Shown here one piece after another: positions 42,141 through 49,972 of a stretch of DNA of 64,000 nucleotides. The DNA is taken from NCBI RefSeq assembly GCF_050175855.1, contig NZ_JBFXIO010000001.1, positions 9,155 to 73,154 of the forward strand. The letters run 5' to 3'. The number at the start of each line of letters is the position of its first letter. The stretch's first letter is position 1. Source of the DNA: Piscinibacter sp050175855. GTDB lineage: Bacteria > Pseudomonadota > Gammaproteobacteria > Burkholderiales > Burkholderiaceae_C. The notes below the pieces were generated by a model. The model was given only the letters and a program-made list of their open reading frames with translations. It made no database searches and was not told where the DNA came from. Both the position numbers and the translations under genes were made by a program.

Positions 42141-42338
42141 ATGAACTCACTTTCATCGACCCTCGCCCGCACACTGGCCTCCGCCGTCGTGACCGCCGCC
42201 GCCCTCGGCGGCTGCGCCATGATGTGCGGCGCCAAGAAGTGCGGCGCGGGTACTTCCGCGCAAGCCTGCGGTGCGTGCAAAGGTAAGTGCGGCGCCTGCA
42301 AGGGCAAGTGCGGTGCTTGCGGCGCGAAGAAGAAGTAG
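42141..42338 (+). CDS. Small Cys-rich KCG-repeat protein, paralogue, possible lipoprotein
   Basis: 65-residue protein whose first 24 residues closely match those of the preceding gene. The mature part contains CGAKKCG, QACGACKGKCGACKGK and CGACGAKKK, nine cysteines in 65 residues. The junction ALGGCAM fits a lipobox (Leu-Gly-Gly-Cys), so this copy may be lipidated, unlike its neighbour, which has ALGGN. GAAGGAGA precedes the ATG. It was probably derived by tandem duplication. Confidence 0.72.
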   Translation: MNSLSSTLARTLASAVVTAAALGGCAMMCGAKKCGAGTSAQACGACKGKCGACKGKCGACGAKKK

Positions 42339-42416
42339 GAGCATCGCCACCAGTTGCCTCGGCTCCCGACCTGTTGTCGGAGCTGAGGCCGTATCGGATT
42401 TCACCTGCACCCCGGG

Positions 42417-43124
42417 ATGAGTGCCCATCCATTGCTGCGCCGTCGTTGGCGGCAGGCGTCCGACGAAGTGTTTGCCTCGGACCTGAGGCAGGCACGCGAC
42501 AGCGTGGCCGCGTTCAGCCAAACCACGGAGGCCTCGGGTTCCCTGCTGCAGAGCTGGATCGAAGGGCGGCCCGTCGTCGAGTTCGAGCACTATCCGCCCG
42601 ACGATGTGGTCGACTTCCGCAACGGCTCGCAGTTCTACTACCACGCCCACCGCGACGGCGACCAGGAACACGGCCACCTGCACCTGTTCTGGCACGCTAC
42701 CGCGTCGGGGCGACGCCGATACCTGCGTCCCGGCAATCCACGATGGGTTCGCACGGCGCCGACGCATCTGTTCGCGATCTCGCTCGATGCCCGGGGGCTG
42801 CCGGTGGGTCTGTTCACCGTCAATCGCTGGGTCACCGACGGTCACTGGTTCGATGCCGCGACGACGCTCTCGTTCGTCGACCGCTTTGCACTGGATGCTG
42901 TGGAAAGCCATGCAGCTTCGTGCCGCTGGCTCACCAACTTCGTGAGGCTCTACCGGCCCCTGATCGAAGCGATCCTGTTGAAGCGCGATGCTCGCCTGGC
43001 CCGACGCGCATCGCTCGAAGACGCATTGATCGACCACCGCCTGGAGGTGCTGAGTCTTCAGCCCATCGACTGGGCGGCCGACCTGGATGCGCTCGAAGCC
43101 GAGGCCGCACGGCGCGGCTTGTGA
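42417..43124 (+). CDS. Conserved hypothetical protein after the bufferin precursors (DUF6969-like)
   Basis: 235-residue soluble protein. It contains a His-rich stretch SQFYYHAHRDGDQEHGHLHLFWH near residue 75 and an APTHLFAISLDARGLPVGLFTVN stretch, which I place with DUF6969-type proteins at modest confidence. No signal peptide is seen. It lies after the two Cys-rich small genes and is convergent with nrsF. The histidine cluster could bind metal. Confidence 0.6.
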   Translation: MSAHPLLRRRWRQASDEVFASDLRQARDSVAAFSQTTEASGSLLQSWIEGRPVVEFEHYPPDDVVDFRNGSQFYYHAHRDGDQEHGHLHLFWHATASGRRRYLRPGNPRWVRTAPTHLFAISLDARGLPVGLFTVNRWVTDGHWFDAATTLSFVDRFALDAVESHAASCRWLTNFVRLYRPLIEAILLKRDARLARRASLEDALIDHRLEVLSLQPIDWAADLDALEAEAARRGL

Positions 43125-43133
43125 CGTGGTGAG

Positions 43134-43769
43134 CTACCAGCGCAGCAGCAATGGACCCAGCAGGGCGCCCAGGGCTGCGGGGAGCAGCACCCCTGCCGTG
43201 TACCAGACCAGCACGAACAGCGGCGACAACTCTGGGCAGTACAGCGCATACCCCAGCGCACCCAAGCCGCCGGCGAACAGGCCCGCGGCGAAGCCTGCCC
43301 ATCGTGGCCTGGTCGGCGCCAGGCCGCGCAGCGCCCACATGGCAGCGGCGAGTGCCGGCACCGAGAGTGACGCCACGCGCCAGGGGCAGGAGGTCCAGGA
43401 CCGCCCGAGCAGCAGATCGAGGCGCTGTGTCTCACCGGCTTGCGTCCACACCGTGACCGCCAGCAACGCCATCGCCAGCACCACCCCGACGACGGCCCAG
43501 AGCGCCCGTCGCCACGGTGTGCCCGGACGGGCGATGCGGTCGACGAACCAGGCAGCGGACAGGATCAGCGCGACGACGTACCCAAGCTTCACTGCCAGCG
43601 CCACACCCATGTCCGTGAGGCTGGCATTCAAACCCAGTGCACCAATTGCACCGGCGATGCTTCCGGCAGCCCCCAGGCTTGCGGCCATCGCGACGCGGCG
43701 TTCCACCGCATGGCGGGGTGCCGGCCCGGCCTGGCGTGCCAGCAGCTCGACGAGTTGCTCGGTCTTCAT
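43134..43769 (-). CDS. nrsF: NrsF-family anti-sigma factor (DUF1109)
   Basis: 211-residue inner-membrane protein with six hydrophobic segments and a short N-terminal cytoplasmic part (MKTEQLVELLARQAGPAPRHAVERRV), as in NrsF/DUF1109 anti-sigma factors. In Caulobacter NrsF holds SigF and releases it in response to heavy metals through conserved cysteines; candidate cysteines here are SCPWRVASL and ALYCPELSP. Its start overlaps the sigF stop by four bases. Confidence 0.88.
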   Translation of the reverse strand: MKTEQLVELLARQAGPAPRHAVERRVAMAASLGAAGSIAGAIGALGLNASLTDMGVALAVKLGYVVALILSAAWFVDRIARPGTPWRRALWAVVGVVLAMALLAVTVWTQAGETQRLDLLLGRSWTSCPWRVASLSVPALAAAMWALRGLAPTRPRWAGFAAGLFAGGLGALGYALYCPELSPLFVLVWYTAGVLLPAALGALLGPLLLRW

Positions 43770-44314
43770 GGCCTGCCCCGGATCAAGCCGGCCAGGCGCT
43801 TGAGGCCACGATGGACATTGACCTTGATGGCCGATTCCGACACACCCGCGCGCCGCGCTGCGTCGGCGACCGAGAGGCCCTCGAGCTTGGTGTCGACGAT
43901 GGCCTGCCGCTGCGCCGCTGTCAGGCTGCCCAGAAGCTGTTCCAGGTCGTGCTGGACGCCGGCTTCTTCATGGATCGCCGGATGCAGGTCATCCGGCAGT
44001 TCGTCGAAGGACTCGAACAGACCTTCGCTGCGCCCACGGCGCCGCCACAGATCGACCAGCTTGTGGCGCGCGATGCCATACACCCAGGCCGTCACCGGAA
44101 CGCTGGTGTCGTAGGTGCCGCGCTGCAGGTGCAGCGCCAGCAGGGTTTCCTGCACGAGATCCTCCACGTCAGGGGACAGGCCGCCCATGCGGCGGGCGAA
44201 GTAGCCGCGCAGCCGGTCGGCGATCAATGCCAGGGCTCGTCGATACGCGGCTTCGTCGCCCGCATGGGCGTCCAACCAGATCGGCCGCAGTTGATCTTCG
44301 AAGTCGTTGCGCAA
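43766..44314 (-). CDS. sigF: SigF-type ECF sigma factor
   Basis: 182-residue ECF sigma factor: region 2 (MGGLSPDVEDLVQETLLALHLQRG, VTAWVYGIARHKLVDLWRR) and region 4 (LEGLSVADAARRAGVSESAIKVNVHRGLKRL) are intact. It is paired with NrsF. The start is TTG at 44314, supported by AGGGTGACGA just upstream and by the lack of an in-frame ATG before the conserved part. The promoter at 44329-44354 has GTAACC-N16-CGAA, the Caulobacter SigF consensus, implying autoregulation. Confidence 0.92.
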   Translation of the reverse strand: MRNDFEDQLRPIWLDAHAGDEAAYRRALALIADRLRGYFARRMGGLSPDVEDLVQETLLALHLQRGTYDTSVPVTAWVYGIARHKLVDLWRRRGRSEGLFESFDELPDDLHPAIHEEAGVQHDLEQLLGSLTAAQRQAIVDTKLEGLSVADAARRAGVSESAIKVNVHRGLKRLAGLIRGRP

Positions 44315-44328
44315 TCGTCACCCTGTAT

Positions 44329-44354
44329 TTCGTCGGGCGCGGCGATCCGGTTAC
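44329..44354 (-). promoter_or_regulatory. SigF-type promoter GTAACC-N16-CGAA before sigF-nrsF
   Basis: Minus strand: GTAACC (44354-44349, preceded by T) and CGAA (44332-44329) with exactly 16 bases between, 15 bases before the TTG start. It has the same boxes and spacing as the divergent site at 44387-44412 and as the known Caulobacter SigF promoter. Confidence 0.82.
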
Positions 44355-44386
44355 ACGGACAGCCGAAAAAAAGTTCTGGCGTCGCT

Positions 44387-44412
44387 GTAACCGAAGCGCG
44401 ATGTCAAACGAA
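44387..44412 (+). promoter_or_regulatory. SigF-type promoter GTAACC-N16-CGAA before the thioredoxin-CcdA operon
   Basis: GTAACC (44387-44392, preceded by T), 16 bases, CGAA (44409-44412), 74 bases before the thioredoxin-like ATG. It faces away from the sigF promoter. Together they assign the thioredoxin/CcdA/lipoprotein operon to SigF. Confidence 0.82.
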
Positions 44413-44486
44413 CTTGCCCTTCGTCGCGCTGGCGTTTCGGCAGCGCCATCTCCCACCCACCCCTCACCTGCTTGAAAGGCCGAACC

Positions 44487-44867
44487 ATGAAGCTCGCCCG
44501 TCTCATTGTCGCCGCCGCCCTCGTCGGCAGCGCCGCGCTCGCCCACGCGCTCGATATCAAGCCCTATTCGGCAGACGCGCTTGCCAACGCGGAGAAGGCG
44601 GGCCAGCCCGTCGCGTTGCACTTCCGGGCCGACTGGTGCCCGACCTGCCGTGCTCAGGACAAGGCACTGCAATCCTTGAAGGCGGAGAAGGGCCTGGACA
44701 TCACCGTACTGTCGGTCAACTACGACACCGAGAAGGACATGAAGCGCCGCTTCAAGATCAGTTCGCAATCGACCCTTGTCGTGCTGAAGGGTGACAAGGA
44801 ATCGGCCCGACTCGTCGGCGACACGTCCTCGTTGAACATCATGATGGCTCTGAAGTCGGCACTCTGA
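44487..44867 (+). CDS. Exported thioredoxin-family protein
   Basis: 126-residue periplasmic thioredoxin-fold protein with a signal peptide (KLARLIVAAALVGSAALAHA) and the active-site motif ADWCPTCRAQ. The short fold resembles the thioredoxin partner of CcdA/DsbD. It is followed by a CcdA-like gene at 44880 and both lie under a SigF-type promoter, so it probably receives electrons from that protein to repair periplasmic thiols or metal-damaged cysteines. Confidence 0.88.
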   Translation: MKLARLIVAAALVGSAALAHALDIKPYSADALANAEKAGQPVALHFRADWCPTCRAQDKALQSLKAEKGLDITVLSVNYDTEKDMKRRFKISSQSTLVVLKGDKESARLVGDTSSLNIMMALKSAL

Positions 44868-44879
44868 TCGTCGCCGGGC

Positions 44880-45614
44880 ATGTCGATCGCACTCTCGCTG
44901 CCGCAACTGGGGCTGAGCCTGGCGGCGGGCGGATTGACCACGCTGTCGCCTTGCGTGTTCCCCTTGCTGCCGCTGGTGCTGGGCGGCGCGCTACAGGGCA
45001 ACCGCTTCGCGCCGGTGGCGATGGGCGCCGGCATGATCGCCTCCTTCGCAGCCATCGGGATGGTGCTCGGTGCACTCGGCCCGTCCTTGGGCATCGACGC
45101 CGACACCGTGCGCACCGCCGGGGCGGCGATGCTGATCGCCTTCGCGCTAGTGATGCTGGTGCCAGCCCTGGGCGAACGCTTCACGCGATGGATGTTGCCG
45201 ATCGCCAGCACGGCGAACGCCGCGTCGGCCAAGCTCGATGGCGGATCCGTCGTCGGCGCGCTGCTGCTGGGCGGCGTGCTGGGGCTGGTCTGGAGCCCGT
45301 GCTCGGGGCCGCTGCTCGGGTCGGCCTTGACGCTGGTGGCCAGCGAAGGCGGAGTCGCGCGCGGCGGGCTCGTGCTGGGCATTTTTGGGTTGGGCGCGGC
45401 AATCCCGCTGGTCGCCGTGGCCTATGCGTCGCGCAGAGGTTTCGTTGCCGTGCGTGACTGGGTGATGGCACGCATCGAACGCGTGCGCCATGTCTTCGCC
45501 GTGCTGCTGGGCGCCATGGGCGTGGCCATCCTGACCGGTGGCGACAAGTGGCTGGAGGCGCGCGTGCTGCAGTGGTTGCCGGACGCCTGGGTCAACCTGA
45601 CGGTTGGCATCTGA
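44880..45614 (+). CDS. CcdA/DsbD-type thiol-disulfide membrane transporter
   Basis: 244-residue inner-membrane protein with six hydrophobic segments and the two conserved cysteine motifs LSPCVFPLLPLVLGG and WSPCSGPLLGSAL, the electron relay of CcdA/DsbD beta domains. It passes electrons from cytoplasmic thioredoxin to the periplasmic thioredoxin-like protein encoded just upstream. ATG 44880 begins 13 bases after that stop. Confidence 0.9.
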   Translation: MSIALSLPQLGLSLAAGGLTTLSPCVFPLLPLVLGGALQGNRFAPVAMGAGMIASFAAIGMVLGALGPSLGIDADTVRTAGAAMLIAFALVMLVPALGERFTRWMLPIASTANAASAKLDGGSVVGALLLGGVLGLVWSPCSGPLLGSALTLVASEGGVARGGLVLGIFGLGAAIPLVAVAYASRRGFVAVRDWVMARIERVRHVFAVLLGAMGVAILTGGDKWLEARVLQWLPDAWVNLTVGI

Positions 45615-45636
45615 TTTCAACAAAGAGGGAGACCTG

Positions 45637-46713
45637 ATGATCAAGAACACTCTGATCGTGGCGGCACTGGCCGCGGCTGTTGCCGGCTGCGCGACGCCGC
45701 CGCCCAATGTCCCGATGAAGGCGCTAATGACGGCGCCGGCGCCGGTCACCTTCGATGGCAACGTGGCCGGTCAGGCCACCGATTTCGTCTTCATGCTCGT
45801 GCCGGATTCGAACCCGGCTGCGCCGGGCTTCGGCATGCGCGCCGGCGAGTCGCTGCGGCTGGCGTTGCCGGCGGCCTTCAAGCGCAACACCACGGTAGCG
45901 ATCAGCGCCGACACGGACGTCAACCTCGTCCTGACCAAGGGCTGGCCCCAGGGCGCGGTGAAGCTGGCCGGGCAGTACCGCGTCGGTTACGACGAGAAGG
46001 GCAATGCGATGGTCGTGACTGCGGCCCAGGACGTACCTGCCGAAGGCGCCAATGCGCCGGGCATCAAGGTCATCCACCTGCGCGGGCGCAGCTTCGTCAA
46101 TCCGATGCCGGGCGACTTTCCCGTCCGTGTCGATCATGTCGCGAGCGACGGCAAGGTGCTGGCCACCTGGCAGGGGCAGCTCAAGGTGCTGGACAGCGCG
46201 CCGACGGCACGTCTGGCACCGACGAACTTCCATCTCGCGCCCGGCGTGAACAGTGACTTCCAGAAGGTGACCCCCGGTCAGGTCGCCCCGTACGCGCTCG
46301 GCCTGCTGCTGTGGGGAGCGCAGGGCGCTGCACTCAACGACGTCGGCATCGCGCCGCGCGACCTGACGCGCTTCCCGCGCTACACCGGTGGTCTGCTGGT
46401 GCAGGACAGCAATCACGACGGCAAGCTCGACCCCGCCACGGACACGGTGGTCGGCGGCATCATCGGCGCAGCACCGCAGGGCGCCACAGGGCAGGCGGCG
46501 ACGAGCCCCATGGGAGCGAACGGCGCGCTGGTGCTGTCGGGTCAGACCGTGCGCCATGCCGCTTATCCGCCCGCCGCCGGCGGTGGCAAGCCGAATCCCG
46601 GGCTGCTGACCATCCAGTTCAAGGCGGGTTCGCTGCCGGGCTTGTATCGGCCGACCGTCGAGCTGATCGGCGGCAACGCCTATCAGTTCACGATCGAGGC
46701 GATCGCTCGCTGA
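45637..46713 (+). CDS. Hypothetical lipoprotein
   Basis: 358-residue protein with a lipobox (AAAVAGCATPP) after a short signal. The mature part is rich in beta strands and Gly/Ala turns and has a calcium-loop-like DSNHDGKLDPATD (residues about 263-275). No named family is recognised. GAGGGAGA precedes ATG 45637. It lies third in the SigF-controlled operon and is probably in the outer membrane or periplasm. Confidence 0.68.
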   Translation: MIKNTLIVAALAAAVAGCATPPPNVPMKALMTAPAPVTFDGNVAGQATDFVFMLVPDSNPAAPGFGMRAGESLRLALPAAFKRNTTVAISADTDVNLVLTKGWPQGAVKLAGQYRVGYDEKGNAMVVTAAQDVPAEGANAPGIKVIHLRGRSFVNPMPGDFPVRVDHVASDGKVLATWQGQLKVLDSAPTARLAPTNFHLAPGVNSDFQKVTPGQVAPYALGLLLWGAQGAALNDVGIAPRDLTRFPRYTGGLLVQDSNHDGKLDPATDTVVGGIIGAAPQGATGQAATSPMGANGALVLSGQTVRHAAYPPAAGGGKPNPGLLTIQFKAGSLPGLYRPTVELIGGNAYQFTIEAIAR

Positions 46714-46749
46714 AGTCGCTTGTTCCTACTGCCCTGGCCCGTCTGGAGG

Positions 46750-47043
46750 TCACCGACCGGCTGGGTCGCCGCGTTCGCCGCAACGTCGTTGTGACCGCTC
46801 GAGATCGTCCAGTTGCATGAGCAGCGATGTGCGGTCTTCGCGTGCGACCACGCGCCAGTGGCGACCGGTCAATGCGCCTTCCAGCGCCCACAGCAGGTTC
46901 AGGCTGGCGTTCGCCCCAGAAGCCTTGACTGCGAAGTAGGCGGCGACAGCTCCGAGTGCGCGCAAGTCCTGCTCGGAGTGGATGCCCACGCCGTTCAGCA
47001 TGCGGACAGACGCGGGGCCGAGATTGGCGAGCGGCTTCATCAT
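46750..47043 (-). CDS. TfoX C-terminal domain protein
   Basis: 97-residue stand-alone TfoX_C domain with the family start (PLANLGPASVRMLNGVGIHSEQDLRALGAVAAYFAVKAS) and LNLLWALEGALTGRHWRVV, a helix-hairpin-helix-like fold. It lies at the end of the MFS-HAD-metallophosphatase-SSS-arsS operon, overlapping the MFS stop by four bases. The function is unknown. The matching TfoX N-terminal domain protein is at 6412-6738. Confidence 0.87.
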   Translation of the reverse strand: MMKPLANLGPASVRMLNGVGIHSEQDLRALGAVAAYFAVKASGANASLNLLWALEGALTGRHWRVVAREDRTSLLMQLDDLERSQRRCGERGDPAGR

Positions 47044-48233
47044 CGCGTTGCCGGCGCGCCGGTGAGGCTGCGAGCCCGCCAGAGCGGGTAGAGCCCCACC
47101 AGGCCGAGCAGCGGACCCGGCAACAGCAGCCAGGCGATGTGCGCACCCCAGTCACTCAGTTCGCGCGTGCCGAGGTGGATCGAGACCATGGTGATGGCGA
47201 ACCCGATGGCATTCTGCAGGGCCAGTGCGCTTCCCAGCACCTCTGGCGGGCAGGCTCCGGCGGACAGTGCCGAGAAGTGAGGCGAGTCCGCCACCACGGC
47301 GCCGCCCCAGACCAGCAGCAGCCCGCCTGCAGCCCACGCGTTCCAGCCGGTGCTGACGGGATAGACCATGCAGCACAGGGCCGACACCACCAACGCAGTG
47401 GCCGCCACCCGCGCACTGCCGATGCGCTGGCTCCACCAGCCGCCGGCCATGCAGCTGACCGCGCCGATGCCGATGACGGCGAACGACAGGCCGAACTGCG
47501 CTGGTGTGCCGGTGCCGGCCAGACCGCTCAGCACGACCATGCTGGGCACCAGGGTCCACATCGCGTACAGCTCCCACATGTGCCCGAAATAGCCCAAGGC
47601 CGAGGCCCGGAACGCCGGCACCGAGAAGGCCCGCAGCACCTGACCCAGCCGCAAGGCCGGCGCATCGCGGCGGCGCTTGAAGTGAGGACCGTCGCCGAGC
47701 CACATGACCATCAGCGCGCCGGCCAGCGCCAGCGCCGACGAGACGCCGATCGTCGCCTGCCAGGAGGTGCCCAGGCCGGACAGTCGCACACCATGCGGCA
47801 GCGCGGTGCCCAAGGTGAGCATGCCCACCAGCAAGGACAGCGCCGCGCCGGCCTGTTGCGGCACCCAGCTCACCACGAGCTTCATGCCCAGTGGGTACAC
47901 GCCGGCGAGGCATACCCCGACCGCGAAGCGCAAAGGCACGCCCGAGGACATGCCGTCGGCGAGCAGCGCGAACGCTCCGTTGAAGATCGCGCCCAGCGCG
48001 GCACAGAACGCGAAGATCCGGCTCGCTGGGAAGCGGTCGGCCAGCCCGGTCAGAGCAAAGGTCAACGTGCCGAGGATGAAGCCGGCCTGCACCGCATTCG
48101 TCAAGGCGCCGATCGCCGACGGCGCGATGCCCCAGTCGCGCACCAGATCGTCGGCCGCGCTGTTGACCGAGAACCACAGCGACGTGCCGAACAGCTGGGC
48201 GACCACGATGACAGGAACCGGCCGCCGAAGCAT
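47040..48233 (-). CDS. Major facilitator superfamily transporter
   Basis: 397-residue membrane protein with twelve hydrophobic segments. MFS marks: the SLWFSVNSAADDL start, the LTGLADRFPASR loop 2-3 motif and a duplicated six-helix layout. The substrate is unknown. It lies in the arsS-SSS-metallophosphatase-HAD-MFS-TfoX_C operon; export of an organoarsenical or related product is a context guess only. ATG 48233 is chosen over upstream in-frame starts because the first membrane helix follows directly. Confidence 0.87.
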   Translation of the reverse strand: MLRRPVPVIVVAQLFGTSLWFSVNSAADDLVRDWGIAPSAIGALTNAVQAGFILGTLTFALTGLADRFPASRIFAFCAALGAIFNGAFALLADGMSSGVPLRFAVGVCLAGVYPLGMKLVVSWVPQQAGAALSLLVGMLTLGTALPHGVRLSGLGTSWQATIGVSSALALAGALMVMWLGDGPHFKRRRDAPALRLGQVLRAFSVPAFRASALGYFGHMWELYAMWTLVPSMVVLSGLAGTGTPAQFGLSFAVIGIGAVSCMAGGWWSQRIGSARVAATALVVSALCCMVYPVSTGWNAWAAGGLLLVWGGAVVADSPHFSALSAGACPPEVLGSALALQNAIGFAITMVSIHLGTRELSDWGAHIAWLLLPGPLLGLVGLYPLWRARSLTGAPATR

Positions 48234-48259
48234 GGACGCACCTGCGGCAGGGGGTGGCG

Positions 48260-48973
48260 CTATGACCGCGAGAGCACGCGTTGCCGTAGCGCGTCGAAGT
48301 TGTCTTCGATGAAGTCGTACGCCATGTTCGGATTCGGGTCGGGCGGGCCTTCGGGCCCCCACTCATCGGGCCGCCGGACGAATGCGGTGCGAAATCCGGC
48401 CTTGTGAGCGGCGTTCAGGTCGAAGTTGTGGCACGCCACCATCAGGATCTGCGAGGGCTCGAGCGCCATCCAGCGCGCGGCGGTAGCGTAGGCCTGCGCA
48501 TGCGGCTTGTAGACGCCGATCATTTCGCAGGAGATCACCGCATCCCAGGTGACGCCGTTGCGGCGCGACACATCGACCACCAACGCGGTGGGCAGCATCG
48601 TGAACGACACCACCGGGAACTTCTCGCGCAGCGCCGCCTGCGCAGCTGGAAAGTCCGGCCAGGCGTCGAGCTCGTGCCAGGCGCGCCAGAGGCGATGCCG
48701 CTCGGCGTCGTTGAAGGCGCTCAGGCCATGCTGGGCCAGCACCTCGTCGAGCGTGCGGCGGTGCACGTCGTCCATGTTGAAGCCTGGATGCTCCGTATCA
48801 GCGATGTGACCGACGATGCCCTTCATCGCGCGCCGTCGCCAGTCGTTCGCGACGGCATCCCAGTCTAGGCTGATCGCGTGAACGGCACCGACCTGCGACA
48901 GCGCGGCGACCAGCCCGCCATGCCAGTCCAGGACGGTACCGCCGGTGTCGAATGCCAGGGCACGGATGTCCAT
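48260..48973 (-). CDS. HAD-superfamily hydrolase (haloacid dehalogenase type II-like)
   Basis: 237-residue HAD hydrolase. The nucleophile motif is FDTGGTVLDW (Asp8), motif II is SFTMLPTAL, the lysine motif is GVYKPHAQAY and motif IV is VACHNFDLNAA. This resembles L-2-haloacid dehalogenase type II. The usual Phe in FDxFGT is replaced by Gly (DTGGT). The substrate is not known; in this operon a phosphate ester or a halogenated acid are both possible. Confidence 0.85.
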   Translation of the reverse strand: MDIRALAFDTGGTVLDWHGGLVAALSQVGAVHAISLDWDAVANDWRRRAMKGIVGHIADTEHPGFNMDDVHRRTLDEVLAQHGLSAFNDAERHRLWRAWHELDAWPDFPAAQAALREKFPVVSFTMLPTALVVDVSRRNGVTWDAVISCEMIGVYKPHAQAYATAARWMALEPSQILMVACHNFDLNAAHKAGFRTAFVRRPDEWGPEGPPDPNPNMAYDFIEDNFDALRQRVLSRS

Positions 48974-49024
48974 GGGCGGTCCCCTTGTCAGTTGGTTCGT
49001 GGTTGCGCGGATCTCGCGCGCACT

Positions 49025-49972
49025 CTACCGGTCAGCGCCTGCAAGCGCCTGGGCGGGCGAGAACTTCGGCCCCTGGCTGATGCGTTGGAAGTAGGACTCC
49101 CAGGCCGGCGTGCCGGGCGGCCATTGCGCCAGGAACTCGCGCTGCCACCGGTCTGCATCGAAGCGCACCGGCAGCAGTGACACCCATGCGCCGGCCATGT
49201 GTGATTCGTGCAGCACCGGGTGCGGCGAGGGCGTCGTCGCGATACGGGTGCACAAGCCGGACAGGTCGCCGCTGAAATTCGGCATGCCAGCCGCGCCGTT
49301 GTTCACGACGACGGCTTCTCGGCGCTCAGCGTGCCCCACCTGTCGCAGCGCCGGCAGACAGGTGTGCGTGCTGGCGAAGACGTCGACCTGTGCTGCTTCG
49401 AACACCGACTCTCGCCAAGCCGCCTGGGTTGGATCATCGAGTGCGTTCACGTCGAAGCGCCAGCCCGCGAGCGACTCGGCGTCGCCGTGCACGACGCCGA
49501 CGCGGCATTCGCCGACGCGGTAGCGCGCGACCATTGGCAATTGGGCGATGCGCTGCAGCAGCCCGCCATGGCGCCGTGCCGTCGCCTTGAGCGTCGCGTG
49601 GATCCGGTTCGAGCGCTGCACCACACCGGCATCCACGCTGTCGGGGTAGGCGCAGCCGCAGCCTGCGTCGTCCAGCTGCGCGTCGAGTTCGGCTTCGACA
49701 TTGCCGAGGATCGCATCGTTGGCCAGTACACGCAGGTTGATCTCCGCAAACGCCCGGTCGTCGACATTGAACCAGTTGAAGTCGCCGTTGAAGCACAGGG
49801 TGGGGGGCTGCGCCTCCGTGCGCGCCATCTGCTCGATGGCGTCGAGCGCGGGCACATTGCCGTAGAGCCCGCCGACGACATAGAGCGTCTGGGCTTCGCG
49901 CGTTTCGGCCGCGGCGATGGCGCGCGGCCCGTAACGGTAGCGTAGCGGGCAGACCCGACCCGGCGTGCTCAT
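49025..49972 (-). CDS. Metallophosphoesterase-like protein
   Basis: 315-residue calcineurin-like phosphoesterase. Degenerate but recognisable motifs: VVGGLYGNVPALDA (normally GDxHGN), FNGDFNWFNVD (GDxxD), AILGNVEAELD (GNHE-like), VVHGDAESL (GH) and STHTCLP (GHTH). The Asp-to-Gly change in the first motif suggests altered metal binding. ATG 49972 lies within the SSS stop (ATGA). It shares the arsS operon and could act on a phosphorylated intermediate. Confidence 0.75.
   Translation of the reverse strand: MSTPGRVCPLRYRYGPRAIAAAETREAQTLYVVGGLYGNVPALDAIEQMARTEAQPPTLCFNGDFNWFNVDDRAFAEINLRVLANDAILGNVEAELDAQLDDAGCGCAYPDSVDAGVVQRSNRIHATLKATARRHGGLLQRIAQLPMVARYRVGECRVGVVHGDAESLAGWRFDVNALDDPTQAAWRESVFEAAQVDVFASTHTCLPALRQVGHAERREAVVVNNGAAGMPNFSGDLSGLCTRIATTPSPHPVLHESHMAGAWVSLLPVRFDADRWQREFLAQWPPGTPAWESYFQRISQGPKFSPAQALAGADR

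Noticed and set aside
41828..42338. KCG repeats as metallothionein or simple repeat expansion
   Set aside because: The proteins have signal peptides, sit in an MNIO operon and have spaced motifs typical of RiPP precursors. A metallothionein would be cytoplasmic, and simple expansion would not preserve the shared N-terminus.
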